Of a stretch of DNA of 64,000 nucleotides, positions 34,501 to 46,876 are shown one piece after another. Each line of letters opens with the position of its first letter. Position 1 is the first letter of the stretch. The notes under the pieces are model-generated. The model had not been told where the DNA came from. It worked only from the letters and a program-made list of their open reading frames with translations, and made no database searches. The translations under genes and the position numbers were made by a program. The DNA is from Sporodiniella umbellata (Eukaryota; Mucoromycota; Mucoromycetes; Mucorales; Rhizopodaceae), in the NCBI GenBank assembly GCA_025677835.1, contig JAIXMR010000035.1, forward strand, positions 62,001-126,000, in the 5' to 3' direction.

Positions 34501-37105
34501 ACGGCTTTATTTTTTAAAAATGTAGCTTTAAATCCGTTCTGCAAAGAAACATTTATTCTTTCAGATACACAACGTACCGGATATCAATACAGGTCAGTAT
34601 TTTATAATTTCAAAGCCTAAAAAATCTTTGGTTGGGTATTTTTCCAGACTCAAGCTCCACGCTTAAGCTAGGCAATGAAAAAAAAAAAAAAAAAAAAAAA
34701 AAACTAGCTAATACATTTAAAAAAAGAAAAAGTATAAAGTTCAAAGACAACCTTCTAGATAAACAGGTATTATTGGGATTTTCAAACTGGCTACTTGTAA
34801 ACTTTTTCGTGATTTTTTCTTTTGTTAACGATGTTGGATATGAGAACGGCTAAAGCTTAGCTCTTTTTAGACAATACTTTAAAGATTTTTTTTTAGAAAA
34901 AAAAAACAATGATAATCACAAGAAAAGCTACAAACAGAGAATGATACCAAAACTGATCTTTTTTCCGAAATATGAATACTATTATTATTTGTAAAAAGCC
35001 CATAATTATTACAAAGCCTGGCCCCTAAGATAGTCAAAATAAAATGAAGGAGTAGAAATTAGGGGAAATAAAAAAGGAAGAGTAAACAGAATCTAAATCA
35101 TAGTGAACGATTTTTTTTTCGCTATGGTATTAAGGAATCACTTTAGTCAGGTTAAGCGCATGATTCAGGAGTAGAAGAAAAAAAAAATAAAACAAAACAA
35201 AATAGAAAAGGCCGCTCATCTTTTATTTTGAATGAAAGCTTAAAGACAAACTAAAGTAGGCGTTATAAATGAACGCTATTCTGTACTTGATTTTTGGTTA
35301 GTTTATATGCTAAATGTAGATGGCTCAACTACTTTCAAAGGCCAAGAGGGTCACTTAAATAGACGAGAATTACAACAGTCAATTTAGTGAATCATATATA
35401 TATATAGTGACTTTGATTGGGTAGGCATTTCTTTGTTAATTTCGAATCCAAATTAAATTACAATCGTAACGATCAACGATAAGGTTTATTTGTTTTTCTT
35501 TTTTTGTGTGGATTTCGATAGCCATCTTTGAGCTTTATCGATGTTTTGTGTAACTCGTTTTATCTAAGCAAGAGGTACATATCAGTACTTATGATACTGA
35601 AAACAAGGCTGAGTCGGGTTTTCTTTTACTAAGCTAAAATTGAACCCTCAATGCATTAAACTACTAAGACTAAGGTTATTCGTTTTTAGCGTTGATGGTA
35701 ATGGCTGCTCTTTTTAGACTGTCCAACGTGTGTTGTCCTTGGTTGTTGAAACAAGAGGCTTTATTCAGATCTACTACAAAAATTTTTTTTTCTTGATAAC
35801 TATAGGTTAGAGACGAAAGAATAGCTGACAATGGCGTCGTTGGTATCAAAACGAATGAGATTCCAACTGACAGTGAAGTAATTGGTCATTGCATAGCTTT
35901 TTTACATAAACTTGTTTTCGTAAATAAAAACGCTAAGGAAAGTGATTTTTAAAGTATAGCTATAGTGTCCAGGCTTTACTAAACCAAGAGAATATGTCTG
36001 ATTCTGACACAAAATATACTATACAAAAGACAAATAAAAACGTTTTCAACAGGACACATTGTAGTAAGAACAAAGTCTGTATTTGATTTTAAAAGTTACA
36101 TAAACATTAAGAATATACAATGAAAAAACAGGCAGCAAAACAACAAGAAAACGAACCAAGCAGTTTTTTTTTTTTTTTTTTTTTTTGAGTAGAAAGATAA
36201 GAGTAAAGTAATATAGTTGTGTTCTTACCTATTAGAAATAAGTCAAACGAAGGGCATTTTCATAAGAAAAAATATCCACGCTACTGGAGCCGCCCAAAGT
36301 AATTTGTCAAGGCAGTACTGCTACGAAGCAAATAAATTAGCTGTTTTTAACGCAAAAGAATGATTTGCAGCCAACAATTTTCAAGTGAACGCTATTTTTA
36401 GAGCATGATCTCTTTTTGTTTTTCAAAACAGGAAAAAAAAAATGCTTGCCCCACTGCAGTGAACTTTCAGAAAGAGCAAAAATAGAATGGAGCTGTATTA
36501 GATCCTTGGCCAATCGTTTCAGTTTTCGGCAAAAAAAAACAAAAAACAAAAACAAAAGTTGTCTGTGTGAGTGACAGAATAAGAGAATGTAATGTTGGAC
36601 TAAAATTATTGAGCGCCGCCCTTTTTTTTTTTCAGAGAAAAAAAGAAAGCTACTTTGGAATAAGTTGTTCAAGCCTCAAGTTGGTTATAAATACTGTCTT
36701 ATGGCCAGTGCTTTCTACTGAAAATAAGAAAGAAAAAGCAAAAGAAGAAGCAGGTTGTTTTGTCATGTAATTCAAACTTAAAACCTGCGTCGCTGTTTGT
36801 GTGTGTGTTTTTTTTATGCTCCTCCTTTTCGACTTAATTACAGACTTTTGTTTATTTGAACAAAACTATCGGCTTTTTTACACTCTGAACGTATGGACGG
36901 ATGGGCGTGCATACTGTTTTCTTACATAAAAAAGGAAAATAGCGAGTGAATACAACACTTTTAAAAAGAAAGTCTTTGACAAGAAATAGAAAGAGAATAG
37001 TGCAACATTAAAGTATTTGTATATTGTGTGATGTGACACATGAAAGCAGAGCGGAAGATTCTTTAATGTGTAAAAATGCAAAATTTTTTTTTTTTTTTTT
37101 TTTTT
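31576..37105. other. large gene-poor region
   Basis: No intact gene found in 5.5 kb. Immediately beside the element (31579-31794, +) is a short open frame with a zinc-knuckle-like C-x2-C-x4-H-x7-C pattern (KTCPLCFSYGHYIQLKGSCP), perhaps a relic. The remaining frames (31809-32072, 33330-33551, 34632-34853, 36337-36770) lack domains and splice support. A/T runs near 32727-32749, 34679-34704 and 36165-36186. Confidence 0.5.
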
Positions 37106-38276
37106 TTAGGTGGCCATGATGATATTTTTAATTGCTTTGGGTGTTGATTCATCGTTAAGATGCTTTGAGTTATACCTCAAGACAGAGATGAGGTTAGCAG
37201 TGCTGGATTGCTCTTGCTGAGTATGGTTGGTTTGAATTATTTTTAACGAGTTTTTCACCTATCACATGGTGTATTAGTTTAATCACTAAAGAGGCAACTT
37301 ACATTAATGGGGGAATGCTTAGAAAATGCGCCTTGTGGATCCACATGATCATACAATATGATAGTCACCACCATCACCTTCAGGCAAAAGCTCACCAGAT
37401 GGGTGTCGTTGAGTTTCTTTTTAGAGAGAGTCTGGTAGCAAACGGCCCAGATGCTAGCTAGCCATTCAGCTACGCTTTTAGAGGATGCGTTGGACTGAAC
37501 GTATCTCGAGGTCGTATCAATTAAGCACTTTAACATGGGTGTGGAATAAGCAATAAATAGAGATATTCGATTCGCCAGATCGTCTTCATCCATGGCTGTA
37601 CGCAAATTGGATCGCGTTGAGTCGTTATCCATTGATCTTCCTCGTTGTAGTGTACGTCTATAGAAAGAAAAATCGTTTTGAATAGCAGGGCTTCTAATCT
37701 AACCAAATAAGCAAAATGTCGACAAGTGGCATAAACACTTACTTTGATGTAATCGAATTCAAATACGAAATCAAGTAGATCAGCAAACAACTTGGTGAGG
37801 CCTGGATGTCTATCTAAATCTTTGGTAGTTCCGTCTTTACACAGAACGTTTAATAAAGTCGGGATCTCCGTCTCTACATGGACTGTTAGCCCTTTTTTTT
37901 TTTTTTTTTTTTTTAATATATGGGCTACCTAATTCAGATGAATAGTAGTAAAATGTGCGCAACATATTAACTGTGGGCGTCACTGCATTCCACGCCTTGT
38001 CTTCGTTTTCAGCACTAGGAGAGGCGATAGCATCTCTGATAGCATCTGAAGCAGGTTCATAGTGTTTAAAGGACTGTAACAGGTTAGGCGTAGGTTGGAT
38101 CAAAAGCTTATGTAATTCATCATGTATTTCCGATTCCTCTGTTGTGGGTGATGCATCTATTTTGAAGGTTGAGACTCAAGTGCATTCAATGGACACTCAC
38201 TTTCAATATCAAAGCCAATTTCAGGTACTATGTCTGAGTTTCCTCTAAAACTAAAAGAAGAAAGCAATTGTCCCAT
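37106..38276 (-). CDS. CYRI/FAM49 homologue (Rac1-interacting actin regulator)
   Basis: CYRI proteins bind active Rac1 and antagonise the SCAR/WAVE-Arp2/3 pathway at the plasma membrane. Exons 38276-38201, 38156-37929, 37873-37743, 37698-37303, 37258-37106; 327 aa, matching the family (about 323 aa). Seen: MGQLL N-terminus fitting N-myristoylation; DAIRDAIASPSAENEDKAWN; a conserved block SPAIQNDFSFYRRTLQR (R159-R160, equivalent to the Rac-binding Arg pair of human CYRI-B); NRISLFIAYSTPMLKCLID; FCLKVMVVTIILYDHVDPQG; and the C-terminal LRYNSKHLNDE. All phases agree. Intron 2 contains a T/A-run. Identification is firm; function in this fungus is inferred. Confidence 0.92.
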
Positions 38277-40806
38277 TGACTTTTTGTAAGAATGGTTGAT
38301 TTTCTGAATTGTGAATGGTTTTTTTTTTTGGTTTTAGGATTTAAATAGAAAAAAAGAGTTGCTTTTTTTTTTAGTGAAAAAAAAAAGAGCAGGAAAAGGA
38401 GTGTGTGGGCTGAATGAACGTTTTGGGTTTTTTTAAAAAAAAAAAAAAAAAAAAAAGAAAAAGAAAAAAAAGGAAATAAAGGTTTTTTTCTTTAAAAATA
38501 AGAAATAGTGTTGTGTATCCGGACACACTCCTGTGGCACTGAATGAATTTGCATAGTTACACGTGTTGAAAACAAAAAAAAAGAAGCCAAACACAACAAA
38601 ATCTGCTCATTATCTGTAATACAGTGGCTCCACTCCCAATGTCCGTTTTCCAATGAACTGAGTTCTTTTATCTCCGATTGAATTCTTGTTTTTTTTTATA
38701 AATGTCCCAAAGTTTACCTTTTAATTGGCTATAGCTTGTTTTTGTAAATTGCCCAAAATTGTTTTCACATCACCAAATTTTGCTGACAGTCTTGACTCGT
38801 TCTGATTTTCAAATCTTCTGATGATCGAAAAACCGTTTTGCTTGACAGCGCCCTTAACAATGGGCTCGAACCAAGATAGAAAGCTACTAAATCAAGTAAG
38901 ACTTTAATAAACTTAAAGCCAGCTATAAACATGGCAATAACTTCTATGCAACACCAATGGTAACTCAAATGATATGTACGTTGGCCTCTGGTAGCTTTTG
39001 TGACTAAACACTTTTTTTTTTTTTTTTTTTGGTTTTGTTAATGGAAGCTCTGTAGAAAGCCAGCGTGAACTACAGAAAAATGGGTGAGTGAAGATTTTTT
39101 TGTTTTATCTTTTGGTATTTTATAAATCTTCAAATGGGTTCTAGCAGTTGTTGTTGTTAAAGAACAAGTACGCTCATCGCCATAAAACAGAAAAGCCAGA
39201 CCAACCGATCCGACTGCCACAACTGTTTGCCCAATTCGACAATTATACTAGAAATACTTTTAGAAAAGTGGTCAATATCGTTGATGACAAACTTTTGGTA
39301 AGACACATTATCTATGGGCTAAAAGTAGGTTTAAAAGTTGCTTTAGGAAAAATCCAAGTTGTCGTGTATTTGGAACGCCTCTTCAATTGGGTCAAAGCCT
39401 TTGCAAAGCAAACCTAGCATACCTTCTATGATGAATCGCTAGTATCCAAACCTATCAACAAGACGCTACGAAATCGACAAAAAAAAACACTGAAATTCTA
39501 TAAAATGAATACAACAAAACATCTAGGATCGCGTTCCTACGAAAGACATCGATATTCTAAATAACAGTTGAAAAAAAGGATCTAAAAAAAGTACAAGCTA
39601 GGTCTGTATGGTTACAGACAAATTAGCCTCTTTGCGATAAATTGTTTTTCTAACATTTTCAAAAAAAAAAAAAAAAAAAAAAACACGTAGCATTTCGTGT
39701 AATTCATAAGCTTGTAACATCTTCCTAGCAGTTCAATTCGTAATACAGTATTTTTTATAGAACCCATTCCAGTAAAGGGCGCGGAAACAGTTTCTTCTCA
39801 TTCAACAGGTAATACCGGGAATTAAAAAAGCTAATGGCGTTGACTTGTTGTATACCAACATAATCAATTCTATTTAGTATAGCAGAGCTTCATTAGAAAA
39901 TCGCAAAAAAAAACAAAAAAAACAAAACTATTCGCGTTTAAAGTAAAATATCATTTCACGAAAAAAAAAGGGGGGGGGGTACTCTATCAAAACGATTTAT
40001 TATACTGTTACTGCTCTGTCTTTATTTTTCATCATAAACTGTACGATCAAAATATCACCAACACCAGGCTACGTTAAGAGAATAGGGAGGGGGGGGGGAG
40101 ATTCTAGGCCCTTATTAGAAACAGAATTCGATCATCGTGTTCTTAAAAAGTGTTGATCTCACTCAATGATTCACTGCATAGGATTCATTCTGTAGCGAGA
40201 GTAGCTACGAATGGAACAAAAATAAAGAAACAACCACCAGAGTGTATAGTGTAAAGAAAAAGTTGGTACGAACCAAAAAAAAATCGATACTTTGTGTCAA
40301 TATGTGTTCTTGAGATATCTTATCAGACGGTTTTAAAACAATGCCCATGTGCAAGCTTGAGGTCTTTTAGTGTTACGATCGCAAAGGACTGATAGTATAA
40401 GTTTTTATACACCCAAAAAAAACATCGCTGTATGTTGTATAGAACTGTAACAGAACCACCACTGTACTATTTTTAGGCTTTGTACTCGATTGACACTGAT
40501 AAGTGCATAGACAAACATATTTCGATTACACTACACGGTAGCCCAAAGAGATAGGAGGCTGTTTTAGGGAACTGTCGTCCACAGACCCGATAGATGAACA
40601 CTTTACATATTGAATATTTTTTTTTTTTTTGCCTCTGTAAAACCAACTGGCATTTTTCTTTTTCTAGTCATCCTGAGGGGCTTCCATGAGTATGCGTCCT
40701 ACTCCCTTGGATCGGAGATGAAAACAACACTTGATAGGTTATTGTACAAACAATCAAACTTTAGATTGATATGGTTTATTATTACAGTTATTGTTCCGTA
40801 TTTTCT
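38277..40806. other. intergenic region, one possible coding relic
   Basis: No intact gene. 39148-39417 (+) is open for 89 codons (KVVNIVDDKLLVRHIIYGLK) and stays plausible for about 50 more codons after a single TAG, so it may be a decayed gene of unknown family. A/T runs near 38436-38457, 39011-39030 and 39660-39683; short G-runs at about 39970-39979 and 40091-40099. Confidence 0.45.
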
Positions 40807-42128
40807 TTAGTGTTGATCGAATACATCAACACCCCAGAAGTTGAAAGGATCAACAATTCTGTTGGTCTTTTGTGATTCTACGAGGCCATTGAGTGCCTTG
40901 AAGTCTTCCTCCTTGAGCTCTACATCCTTAAAGTTGGAGATAATGCGGGATTCTGTAACAGATTTGGGAATAACAACAGTACCGCGTTGGATGGCCCAAG
41001 AGATAAGGATCTGGGCAGGAGTGGTATCGTATTTCTCTGCGATTTTAGCCTAAAGTTAACGTTTAGTATGTAGCCTTCGATTTTCAACACAACTCACAAT
41101 CTTTTCATCCTTCAAGAAAGGTGAATCGGTACTACCAAGAGGAGAATATGCAGTCACTGTCATAAAACGTTACACGGATTGTCCTAACCTTTACTTTTTT
41201 TCTTACCAGTAATATTGTGTTCATTACAGTACTTGATCAAGTCATCTTGAGGAAGGAAGGGATGTAATTCAACCTTAAAAAAAAAAAAGGGGGCGGGAGG
41301 GACGATAAATAACCGTGCAGGCTTGCGTTTTGTTATCAGACTTACTTGGTTAACAGCAGGGACAACCTTTTGTGTTTTGGCCAACTTTTCAAGCTTGGCA
41401 ATAGTAAAGTTACTGACACCAATAGCACGAACCTTGGGGCCAACAAGCTTTTCCATGGCCTATCAAAAATGTATAAGCACAAGCTATCCAGGGATGTAAA
41501 ATAATACTCACAGTGTAGGTTTCAGTATAGTCGACATCATCAAATAGGATCTTACCGTCCTTATCTTTGGGAGCGGGTTCTTCACCACCCTTGAAAGCAA
41601 CAGGCCTATGATATAAGATCGTTAAGAATTTTTTTTTTTTAAAAAAAAATACGGGAATAACTTTTTACCAGTGCATCAAGTACAAATCAATATATTCTAA
41701 TTGGAGGTTATCAAGAGAAACTTGGAGGGCCTTTTCAACAGCTTCAGGTCTGTGGCTGTTGTTCCAAAGCTTGGTGGTAATAAAGAGCTCCTCGCGAGGA
41801 ACCTTACTGTCTTTGATAGCTTGACCAACCTCCTTTTCGTTACCGTCTAAACAGAAACTGTTGGTATCAGGCTATCTAACGATCATACTTACAAATAAAA
41901 GCGGCATCAATGTGCTTGTAACCGTTCTTGAGAGCAACGAGAACAGCGTTGTAAACTTCGTTAGGCTTGGATTGCCATGTACCGAGACCTAAGGCGGGCA
42001 TGGTAGCGCCAGTGTTGCTTTTTTTTTTTTTTATTAAAAAAAAACAAAGGTTAAAAAAAAAAACGCGAAAAAGAGTAAGAAAAAAACGTGAAGAATACTT
42101 ACAGTTGGAAAGTACGACCGAGAGACAT
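40807..42128 (-). CDS. aldo-keto reductase (aldose reductase/Gcy1-like)
   Basis: NADPH-dependent reductase of aldehydes and sugars; cytosolic. Eight exons: 42128-42103, 42017-41893, 41846-41669, 41605-41512, 41459-41346, 41273-41207, 41156-41098, 41049-40807; 301 aa, typical length. Catalytic tetrad visible: D46 (HIDAA), Y51 (IYGNE), K76 (TTKLW), H109 (YLMHW). Also RAIGVSNFT, the NADP-site region YSPLGS and [10 protein letters not shown], where Lys/Ser after IP prefers NADPH. All phases agree. Intron 1 and intron 3 contain A/T runs. A TATA box lies about 60 bp upstream. The exact substrate cannot be told from sequence. Confidence 0.93.
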
Positions 42129-42188
42129 TTTGGTTTGTATAGGTTTATTAATGAAAAAAGAAGACGAAATTTGTTATATGAAAGGCCC

Positions 42189-42196
42189 CTTTTATA
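42189..42196 (-). promoter_or_regulatory. TATA box of the aldo-keto reductase gene
   Basis: TATAAAAG on the minus strand (CATATAAAAGGGG), about 60 bp before the ATG at 42128; a classic core promoter. Confidence 0.6.
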
Positions 42197-42768
42197 TGAC
42201 GGTATTTAAACGTCACAGGCTAATATAATTCCACTCGACCTTGACACCTCTGGACTTCAAAAAAAGACAAGCATGATTGGGATTGTTTTGCTTTTGTTTA
42301 TCGATCCTATTAGGTCATAATAAGCTCCCAAAAACAATCGATTCTGATCGAATCTTTTTTTTTTTTTTTTTTTTTGAGAAAAACCAGCAATCTTGTTAAA
42401 TGGGAAGATGGGATACACGTACAAGATATAAGAAGAACTCTTAAATTTTAAAGCTTTCTTTTTGTATTACCTCCTCTGAGTTGATTACTAATACTGCGAC
42501 TCATATACATCCCCAATGCGGTTTGAACCTCCTTCTATTTATACTTGAGCTAGTAGATCAATAGGCTTGTTTCTTTTCCTCTAAAAGAAACTTGCAACAT
42601 GTGTACTGCAAAGGCCTTTTAGATTAAAGTGTAATCGTAAACGAAATGACGCAATTAGATATCAGCTTTTGGGTTTTACAAGCTGAACCATTAGCGAATA
42701 GGAAAAAAATTCGCGTCCCTGGTCGAATCTAATAACGAAATTTTTTTTTTCGACGTAATTAAGTGCAG

Positions 42769-42799
<31 letters not shown>

Positions 42800-44073
42800 C
42801 CCCAAAAGCGGATAATAAATATTTTTAGAGAACCGGTTTTAGAATCCCAAAAGGCGGTTTAAAAACATGAACCAAACATGGCCTTGTTTTGAATATGTAT
42901 TAGTATGAGATCTATAAGACTGGCTGGAATAAACACTAGTATAAAAATGTATTTCAAGATGTTGAATTTATTTAAAATGTCAGCTTACTATTTATTTTTT
43001 AAGCTTAAAGATGCCTTCCTAGCACAACTGCTCGCTTTTATTAAGAAGACGGTCAGGGAAAAAGAGTCTTCGAGCAAGAAAACGATGTTGCGAGTTACAT
43101 CGAGGAACTGCTCTCTTTTTTTAAAAATGTTTTAGTTCGTTTAAAGAATTATGCTACGAAGGTTATCAATTTGCGTTTTTTCTGCATTTGGAAATTTCCA
43201 ATTAAATATCCTACTTTTCTTTTTGTATCCCATTGTGAAAAAGTCATTAAACCTCTTGTATCGCATGTTTACCCAGTAGAGTTAGACGTAAATAATCAGA
43301 CCTTTTTGATCACCCCAAGAGATACTTTGTTAGGTTTTAAAAATTAGGTTTACTCTTATCATGGTGGATTTATGAGATACGACTGCATATTTTTTGTTTG
43401 TGTTAGCAAAAAAAAAAAAAAGGATTTCTGCTCGCATATATTTTCTGACCTATCAGCTACTTTTTGTTTTAGCAAGCGGATTAGGTGAAAGTACCTGAAG
43501 CCGAAAATCTCATTATCTAGGGAAATAAAATACCTATGAATATAGAAGAATGCGATATGATATCCGTTAGTTAGTTGGGACTTATCAAAGGGCTGAATTT
43601 GAGGTGCAGTTAAAATAGTTGGGTTCCTAGAATGCTGCTTGCTAACAAAAAAAAAAAAAGATCGCAAAAGAAAACATGGCAAATCAATTAACCTAGAAAG
43701 GAGATTTTCACTGTCAATACTAGAAAAACAAAAACACAAAAAATGCAAGTGAAACTTCATAAGTCAAATGAAGTTTTTATTACTGCGTATGTTGTTTTTA
43801 CTTCATCTTTATAATCTTCATAAGAAACTGCAGCATGAACAGATTGTGTGCTTTAAATTCGTATTTTTGAAGATATATACCGAGTTTTTAGATCTTATAA
43901 GTATGTCTGTTTGGATACCCTGCATTTTTCTATCAAAGCTTTTCAGTTCAAGTGTTAGAAGGATAGTTATTGAGTCCTTATTTTTTAAGAATCCCTTGAA
44001 GTCGTAGTCTACTGAGGCATAAGCTTTATCAATTACAACTGATTTAATGCTTGGAAACCATCTTCCTTTATAC

Positions 44074-44121
44074 CTATTATTATTATTATTATTATTGTTG
44101 TTGTTATTGTTGTTGTTATTA
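44074..44121. repeat. ATT/GTT trinucleotide microsatellite
   Basis: Runs of ATT then GTT/ATT units. Read on the minus strand they give a poly-Asn frame, which I treat as non-coding. Confidence 0.9.
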
Positions 44122-44122
44122 G

Positions 44123-44497
44123 TCAATTTTTAAAGTCCATGTCTTGTTGAACTACTATTGAGAAATAAAATATAAAGCAAAAGAAAGCTTTCTGTGGTCT
44201 ATCATTTGGTACCTTTCTTTCCATGCGCACTTTTCGATATTTCTAGTCTACAAAAAGTATTGGCATACAAAACAGAGACCTTTTTCTTGCTGCTATCGTA
44301 CCTATGTGTTGCTTTTCTTTTATTTTTTTAACAACCATCTCAATACTAACTTATCATAGCGTATCTTCTAGAACAACATTTAAATGCGCCTGTTGGATTA
44401 CTCATAATCTCCCTCCTACCCTGTTCTTTGATTTGATTAAATACGATCATGTAGCATACCTTAAAGCATGTATACAAGTATATCAATTCATTTTTGG
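44123..44497 (+). repeat. 375-bp inverted repeat, copy 1
   Basis: Identical by eye, over 375 bp, to the reverse complement of 51335-51709. It begins TCAATTTTTAAAGTCC and ends TCAATTCATTTTTGG. About 20 bp of weaker similarity follows the right edge. It contains an open frame (starting MCCFSFIFL) that I do not consider a gene. Confidence 0.9.
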
Positions 44498-45817
44498 ACG
44501 TTTGTTGAAAGCCTCAGATTTGAACTATACAGATTAAAGTCTTCACTGATTTCAATATATTAAAAAAGACCATTTATTACAAAAAATTAGCAGGTAGCTT
44601 GCTACTCAAGCACAAAACCAGCGGAATCTCTCAGCAGTATTTTCCTTTCTTGAAAAGTAAGCAATTGTAAGGCAAATAATGATTGGGACTAGAATCAATA
44701 AAGCAGGTGTGCCCTTGTCTGCTATACCTTCTTCATGTCTATTGCCTGCAACCCTACTATACTTGCACTTTGTATTGGGTTTTTTTCAATTTGTATCAGA
44801 AAAAAACCCTGCACTATTCTTGGCTTAGAGCTTTATTTAGTACACTTTACATTCGAACAAAAAATTTCCAGAATACTCTTGAGCCATAATGACTTTGACG
44901 CATTGACCACTAAATAAAATAAAATTGTAAGGAAACATAAAAAAAATATATGTAAAAAGCTTGAAAAAATAACGTATAAGGTTGTTGATGTCTATAACGG
45001 ACACAAATGTTGCCATATGAGCAGTAGGGTATAAGCAAACACTATATCACTGGTTGTATGCGCCTTTGCGGAATGGTTTGTCATATAACAGTCCAAAATT
45101 TTGAAATCTTAGCGCATTATGAGGATCGTTATATTATTTTTAACCGGTAGGACTTCTCAAAAAAAAAAAAAAAAAAAGCTCAAAGCTGAACAGGTTACCA
45201 TAAGAGGCAAAACTTACCCTATTAAGGCTTTAAACTGTGGTTTGACATTTCTTCCGACGTTGTCAAATGTATGGTTTACTTTGTGAAGCTGTCAAAAATT
45301 TATGCACTACAAATCTAAAGATTGATATTGAGCCTTCCGTCTTTTCTTTTTGTCTTTAGGTTCGTTTGACAGGCTGGAATTTTTGTTTATTATCAAGATA
45401 AAGCATCAAAACAGCCAACTATATCTCAGCTATTGAGTCTTAAATGATTTATAATCGAAAACGACCCGTATCTTTGAAAAGTTGTATTCATAAATTAATA
45501 ATAAAAATAGGAAGCTCAGTGTAAACGCTAAATGATTCAAGTTTAATACTCAAAAACAAAACGTCTGTCGAAAACACTTTGATTGAAAGTGTAATATTGA
45601 CAGGAAATGATGTGTACGTGCTCTTATCTGATTTTAAACCTTATCAGATGCGGTGTTTACCGCGTGTAGACATCTATTGTGATACAATCTTTTTTGATTT
45701 TTATTTAGCGCTTAAGAGCTAACTGTTTTATTTGAGATATTGTACTGTAAGCAAAGGTAGAGAGAGAGGAGAATAAATAGGCAAGGAAACAAAGAGTGAG
45801 ACTAAACACACCTTTTT

Positions 45818-46801
45818 CTATAATAGGGATTCGCCTAAACAACAGCGAGAAAGTGAGCAACCAATTTGAACAGTTTGGAAAACAGACTCTTCGTCTGCCA
45901 AAGCAGGATTAACTTCCATAATGTCTGCTGCCACTAGTAAACCGGTTTCAGCAAGTGCTTCACAGATATAATGACCTTCGCGGAAGGTCAAGCCTCCTCG
46001 AACAGGTGTACCGGTGCTGGGAGCCACCGAAGGGTCTAAAGCATCAACGTCAAAAGAAAGATGAATAGGAAGATCACGGTTGGGATTGATATGATCCAAA
46101 GCCATTTCCACTACTTTCCCGATTCCATATTTGTCGACATGGTGCATTGAGAACGCTTGGATTTTATTGTCGCGTATAATTTTTTTTTCGCCATCGTCTA
46201 CATCACGTAGACCAATATAGGAAAGACGGTTGGTTTTCAAGAGAGGCTTGACCCATCTGAAGTCAGGATGATCCCCTGCAATGCCTGCCAAAAAACTGAT
46301 TGGGCAACCATGTATGTTTCCGGAATCAGTGGAAGCAGGTGTATTAATATCCTGCTTTTTTGTTAGTATTTGTACTCCATCAAAAAAAATTTTTTTTACC
46401 GCGTGGGCATCGACCCAAATCAGACATGCATCAGGATAGGCACCGAAAATGCCTGAAACAGTGGCCAAAGCGACAGAGTGATCTCCACCCAATGTTAATA
46501 CAAATTTTCCGTCTTTGGCATCATGATAGATTTGCTTGGACACATGCTCAGTAACAGCAGAAACATACTTGGGCTGTTTCAAATTGAGTACATCAGGATC
46601 TTCAGTAGGCCTTAAGGAATGAATATCATCGTTGGCCTTGTATCCGACTTCCCAGCCCATTTCTTGCAATTGGTTTAATAAGCCAAATTCAACCAAGCGA
46701 ATAGGACCCTCTTCAACGCCAGTTCTAGGCTGTCCACCATTGAAAGGAACGCCAATGACAGAAACCGACTTGTTTTTAATGAACTTGTTTTGAATAGACA
46801 T
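45818..46801 (-). CDS. arginase
   Basis: Mn-dependent enzyme that cleaves arginine to ornithine and urea. Exons 46801-46400 and 46351-45818; 311 aa. Metal ligands visible: GGDHS, DAHAD (split by the intron right after DAHA), and SFDVDALDP; also GVEEGPIRL and TPASTDSGNIHG. The intron (46399-46352) is 48 nt, in phase 0, without a stop, with GTAAAA donor and an ideal TACTAAC branch, so retention would keep the frame but insert 16 residues into the metal site. The ATG at 46801 (MSIQNKF) is the first in-frame ATG; the reading frame is open upstream, but without an ATG. No targeting sequence follows from this start. Confidence 0.93.
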   Translation of the reverse strand: MSIQNKFIKNKSVSVIGVPFNGGQPRTGVEEGPIRLVEFGLLNQLQEMGWEVGYKANDDIHSLRPTEDPDVLNLKQPKYVSAVTEHVSKQIYHDAKDGKFVLTLGGDHSVALATVSGIFGAYPDACLIWVDAHAVKKIFFDGVQILTKKQDINTPASTDSGNIHGCPISFLAGIAGDHPDFRWVKPLLKTNRLSYIGLRDVDDGEKKIIRDNKIQAFSMHHVDKYGIGKVVEMALDHINPNRDLPIHLSFDVDALDPSVAPSTGTPVRGGLTFREGHYICEALAETGLLVAADIMEVNPALADEESVFQTVQIGCSLSRCCLGESLL

Positions 46802-46839
46802 GTGTGCCTTTGTGTGGAAGAAAGAAGGGAAAAGCCAGT

Positions 46840-46869
46840 TCAAATTTGTCGTGTTTTTACTTTTGACAT
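46840..46869 (-). promoter_or_regulatory. possible uORF and CACGTG site before arginase
   Basis: An out-of-frame ATG about 70 bp before the arginase start opens a 9-codon uORF (MSKVKTRQI). A palindromic CACGTG (bHLH-type site) lies at 46874-46879. If transcription starts upstream of the site, the uORF would be in the leader; this is not known. Confidence 0.3.
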
Positions 46870-46876
46870 TTCGCAC

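Larger units (their letters stand above)
42197..45817. other. gene-poor region with microsatellite and a dispersed repeat
   Basis: No intact gene seen. Contents: A-runs (42363-42375, 42777-42800, 45160-45177), the frame 42905-43135 with no recognisable domain, an AAT/AAC-type triplet microsatellite at about 44074-44121, and the 375-bp repeat copy at 44123-44497. Confidence 0.5.

Noticed and set aside
38860..38885. tRNA T-arm-like sequence GGTTCGAGCC on the minus strand
   Set aside because: The stem does not pair, and no D-arm, anticodon arm or acceptor stem fits around it. No tRNA gene was found in the window.
43818..44126. 102-aa frame with a poly-Asn N-terminus
   Set aside because: The start is created by the ATT/GTT microsatellite; the rest has no recognisable features.
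44304..44537. 77-aa frame (MCCFSFIFL...) and its twin at 51298-51528 as a conserved gene family
   Set aside because: The similarity is entirely explained by the duplicated DNA; the frames end in unrelated sequence, and there is no promoter or domain.
46802..46876. Longer arginase with an N-terminal extension resembling a mitochondrial presequence
   Set aside because: The upstream frame is open but has no ATG; the apparent start at 46876 is GTG. The first in-frame ATG is 46801.
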